From a virus: a stretch of DNA of 29,407 nucleotides. Below the pieces are notes generated by a model. The model did not search any database, was not told the DNA's origin, and was given only the letters and a program-made list of their open reading frames with translations. The stretch's first letter is position 1; the number at the start of each line of letters is the position of its first letter. A program made the translations under genes and the position numbers. Of this stretch, positions 27,363-29,407 are shown piece by piece. The stretch spans positions 1 to 29,407 of IMG/VR virus record IMGVR_UViG_3300009152_000153; one strand, written 5' to 3'.

Positions 27363-29407
27363 ATGGCAACAACAGACTTATTGACAGCGGTACTGCCTAC
27401 AGAAGGGTGGTATTGCATTGTCGGTTTAAAACAGGCGGGTATTCCTAGACAAGTATTTGTCGAGACGCTTATAGAAGCGCAAGATGAAATTAACAATCTG
27501 TTGTCTAAAAGTTTTGATGTTTATTTTGCTTGTGCCAAGTATGGCAACGACGTCGATGGACGTACGCAGAAGAATAGCACTTACTTTAAATCATTTTGGA
27601 TTGACGTCGATTGTGGCTTGGGCAAGCCATATGCAGACCAAGTTGAGGGCTTATCGGCTCTCAAGGAATTCTGTGCGAAGGTGCATCTACCTTTGCCGAC
27701 GGTCGTCAATTCAGGGCGTGGTATCCACGCATACTGGAGACTTACTCAAACCATTTCTCGCAACCAATGGAAACCCGTCGCCGACCGCATTAAATACTTA
27801 TGTGAAGAGCACGACTTCAAAGCCGATGGTTCTAGAACTGCTGAGAGTGCTTCTATTCTTAGAGTACCTGAGACATTTAACTATAAACAAACTCCACCGC
27901 TTCCTGTGGAAATACTGGACGTGGCGGACGAGTCTAACTACGAAGACATAAAAAAGCTACTTGGTGTGCTTGTGGGTCCCGACTATATTCCACGGCAGTA
28001 CAATCAAGATACAAACACCAAAAAGAACATTACTAGTCGGTTTAAAACCATCATGCTTAAAACCATTGATGGTACTGGATGCAGTCAGCTAAAGGATTTA
28101 GTAGAGAACCAAGCTACTCTTGACGAACCAAGATGGAGAGCGGTGCTTAGTATTGCTGCAAACTGTGTAGATAGAGATGAGGCGATTCATTTAGTAAGTA
28201 AAGATCACCCTGACTACTCTCACGCAGAAACAGAAAACAAAGCTAATAAAGTTCCTTACCCATACTCTTGCGAGAAGATGGAGTATTACAATCCTGGGCA
28301 CTGCAAGGGCTGTACCAATTTAGGTAAGATTAAAAACCCTATCCAGTTAGGTAATGAGATTCTTGTAGCTGAGCCTGATGCTCCTATTGTTGTAGAAGCA
28401 GATGACGGTGTTAAGCATTCGTATAAAGTACCTGAGTTTCCGTTCCCGTATTTTAGGGGCAAGACCGGTGGTGTCTATCGCCAGCCAGCAGAGGAAGATT
28501 CTGAACCAATAACAGTTTACGAGCACGACTTGTATGTTGTTAAGCGCCTTAAAGACCCGAGTAAAGGCGACTGCGTATGGATTCGGTTGCACTTACCTAA
28601 AGACGGAGTACGTGAATTCTCTATGTCTCAAACCGATGCACTTACATTTGATAAGTTGCGTGAGAAATTAGCGTGGCATGGTGTGGCGGCACACAAAAAA
28701 GAGATGGAAGGGATTATGTATTACATAACGACATTCATTAAAGATCTTCAATACAGAGAAAGAGTAGAAATTATGAGAACACAATTTGGTTGGACAGACG
28801 ATAATTCCAAATTTATTCTTGGGGATAAAGAAGTAGCTGCGGATGGTGCGACATATAGCCCGCCTTCTAGTGATACTGGTAACTTGGCAAACTGGATGCA
28901 GCCGACTGGGTCTTTAAATGACTGGAAAGAAATTGTTGCGGTTTATAACCAGCCAGGATTTGAGCCACATGCGTTTGGTTTCTTCACGGCATTTGGGGCA
29001 CCCCTACTAAAGCATTTAAATCTTAAGGGCGCAATTATCAACTTGATTAACAACACATCAGGTACAGGTAAATCTACAATCCTTAAGATGTGCAACAGCG
29101 TGTACGGTCATCCTGACGAGTTGATGCTCCAATGGAAAGATACTATGAACGCTATGATCCACCGTCTCGGTATCATGAACAACCTGCCTGTAACTATTGA
29201 CGAGATTACTAAGCTATCAGGAGAGCACTTCTCAGACCTAGCCTACGGTATTTCACAAGGGCGTGGTAAGAACCGTATGAAGTCTCAAGACAATGCCGAG
29301 CGGATTAACACAACCAAATGGGCAACCATTGCTTTATGCAGTTCTAATGCTTCCTTCCAAGATAAGCTAGCAGCTTTAAAGTCTACCCCTGATGGCGAGT
29401 TCATGCG
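27363..29407 (+). CDS. Primase-helicase: AEP-type primase with DUF927-like ATPase (3' end beyond window)
   Basis: ATG at 27363 after GAGGTGAT; 681 codons are visible with no stop. The N-terminal archaeo-eukaryotic primase (AEP) domain has FWIDVDCG (Asp81, Asp83), VVNSGRGIHAYW (His122) and ADGSRTAESASILRVPET with Asp155. A Cys group (C303, C314, C317) in YSCEKM and GHCKGC may bind zinc. Next comes FGWTDDNSKFILG (about 475-487), typical of DUF927. The helicase has Walker A NTSGTGKST (564-572), Walker B VTIDE (610-614) and a sensor-like LCSSN (658-662). One protein would thus prime and unwind DNA for the family A polymerase. It is too long to be closed in this window. Confidence 0.9.
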   Translation, partial: MATTDLLTAVLPTEGWYCIVGLKQAGIPRQVFVETLIEAQDEINNLLSKSFDVYFACAKYGNDVDGRTQKNSTYFKSFWIDVDCGLGKPYADQVEGLSALKEFCAKVHLPLPTVVNSGRGIHAYWRLTQTISRNQWKPVADRIKYLCEEHDFKADGSRTAESASILRVPETFNYKQTPPLPVEILDVADESNYEDIKKLLGVLVGPDYIPRQYNQDTNTKKNITSRFKTIMLKTIDGTGCSQLKDLVENQATLDEPRWRAVLSIAANCVDRDEAIHLVSKDHPDYSHAETENKANKVPYPYSCEKMEYYNPGHCKGCTNLGKIKNPIQLGNEILVAEPDAPIVVEADDGVKHSYKVPEFPFPYFRGKTGGVYRQPAEEDSEPITVYEHDLYVVKRLKDPSKGDCVWIRLHLPKDGVREFSMSQTDALTFDKLREKLAWHGVAAHKKEMEGIMYYITTFIKDLQYRERVEIMRTQFGWTDDNSKFILGDKEVAADGATYSPPSSDTGNLANWMQPTGSLNDWKEIVAVYNQPGFEPHAFGFFTAFGAPLLKHLNLKGAIINLINNTSGTGKSTILKMCNSVYGHPDELMLQWKDTMNAMIHRLGIMNNLPVTIDEITKLSGEHFSDLAYGISQGRGKNRMKSQDNAERINTTKWATIALCSSNASFQDKLAALKSTPDGEFM

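Noticed and set aside
27484-27951. 155-codon plus-strand frame inside the primase region
   Set aside because: It is a shadow frame of the primase-helicase, which carries the AEP motifs in the same stretch.

Overview
This 29.4-kb window is most likely part of a tailed double-stranded DNA bacteriophage genome. The left arm is a leftward head/packaging operon: small and large terminase, an 847-residue portal, a GroES-like co-chaperonin and a scaffold-like protein. The right arm is a rightward early/replication arm: PolA-type polymerase, AEP-like primase fused to a helicase, SNF2-like helicase and nucleases. Genes are tightly packed with many ATGA and TAATG overlaps. The promoters match the bacterial sigma70 consensus, which suggests a proteobacterium-like host, but nothing in the sequence fixes the host. 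I saw no tRNA, rRNA, integrase, transposase or CRISPR array.

Layout. Positions 1-7531 (minus strand) read, in transcription order: a 45-aa protein, a 48-aa membrane protein, an HslV-like Ntn hydrolase, an HNH endonuclease, TerS, TerL, portal, a 65-aa protein, GroES-like, scaffold-like, and the start of a further virion protein cut by the window edge. A near-consensus leftward promoter lies at 7588-7616. Positions 7532-8080 are the divergent control region. Positions 8081-10133 hold two short transcription units, closed by terminators, that encode related two-domain proteins. Between them lies a gene-free stretch with about ten AGAACAAT/AGAACATT-type octamers, a candidate origin or control array. 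Positions 10431-12623 are a chain of small overlapping orphan genes. Positions 12660-18236 are a MoxR AAA+ ATPase / VWA-metallopeptidase cassette with associated unknown proteins, ending in a strong terminator. From 18522 to the right edge come the DNA metabolism genes: VRR-NUC nuclease, DNA polymerase, Cas4/RecB-like nuclease, AT-hook protein, DUF3310 protein, a second HNH, the SNF2-like helicase, a probable ssDNA-binding-type protein, an HTH protein and the primase-helicase, which runs off the window.

The most striking unexplained signal is a family of eight 29-bp dyads, consensus GGACA-N3-TGAC-N5-GTCA-N3-TGTCC. They occur only between 9061 and 18436, nearly always just upstream of a gene, and sixteen positions are identical in all eight copies. 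They look like the operators, or the RNA leader hairpins, of a dedicated phage regulon that covers the two-domain protein unit, the small-gene chain, each block of the MoxR/VWA cassette and the entry to the replication operon. Two of the promoters are near-duplicates of each other with the dyad at about the same place in the leader. That points to duplication of a whole control module.
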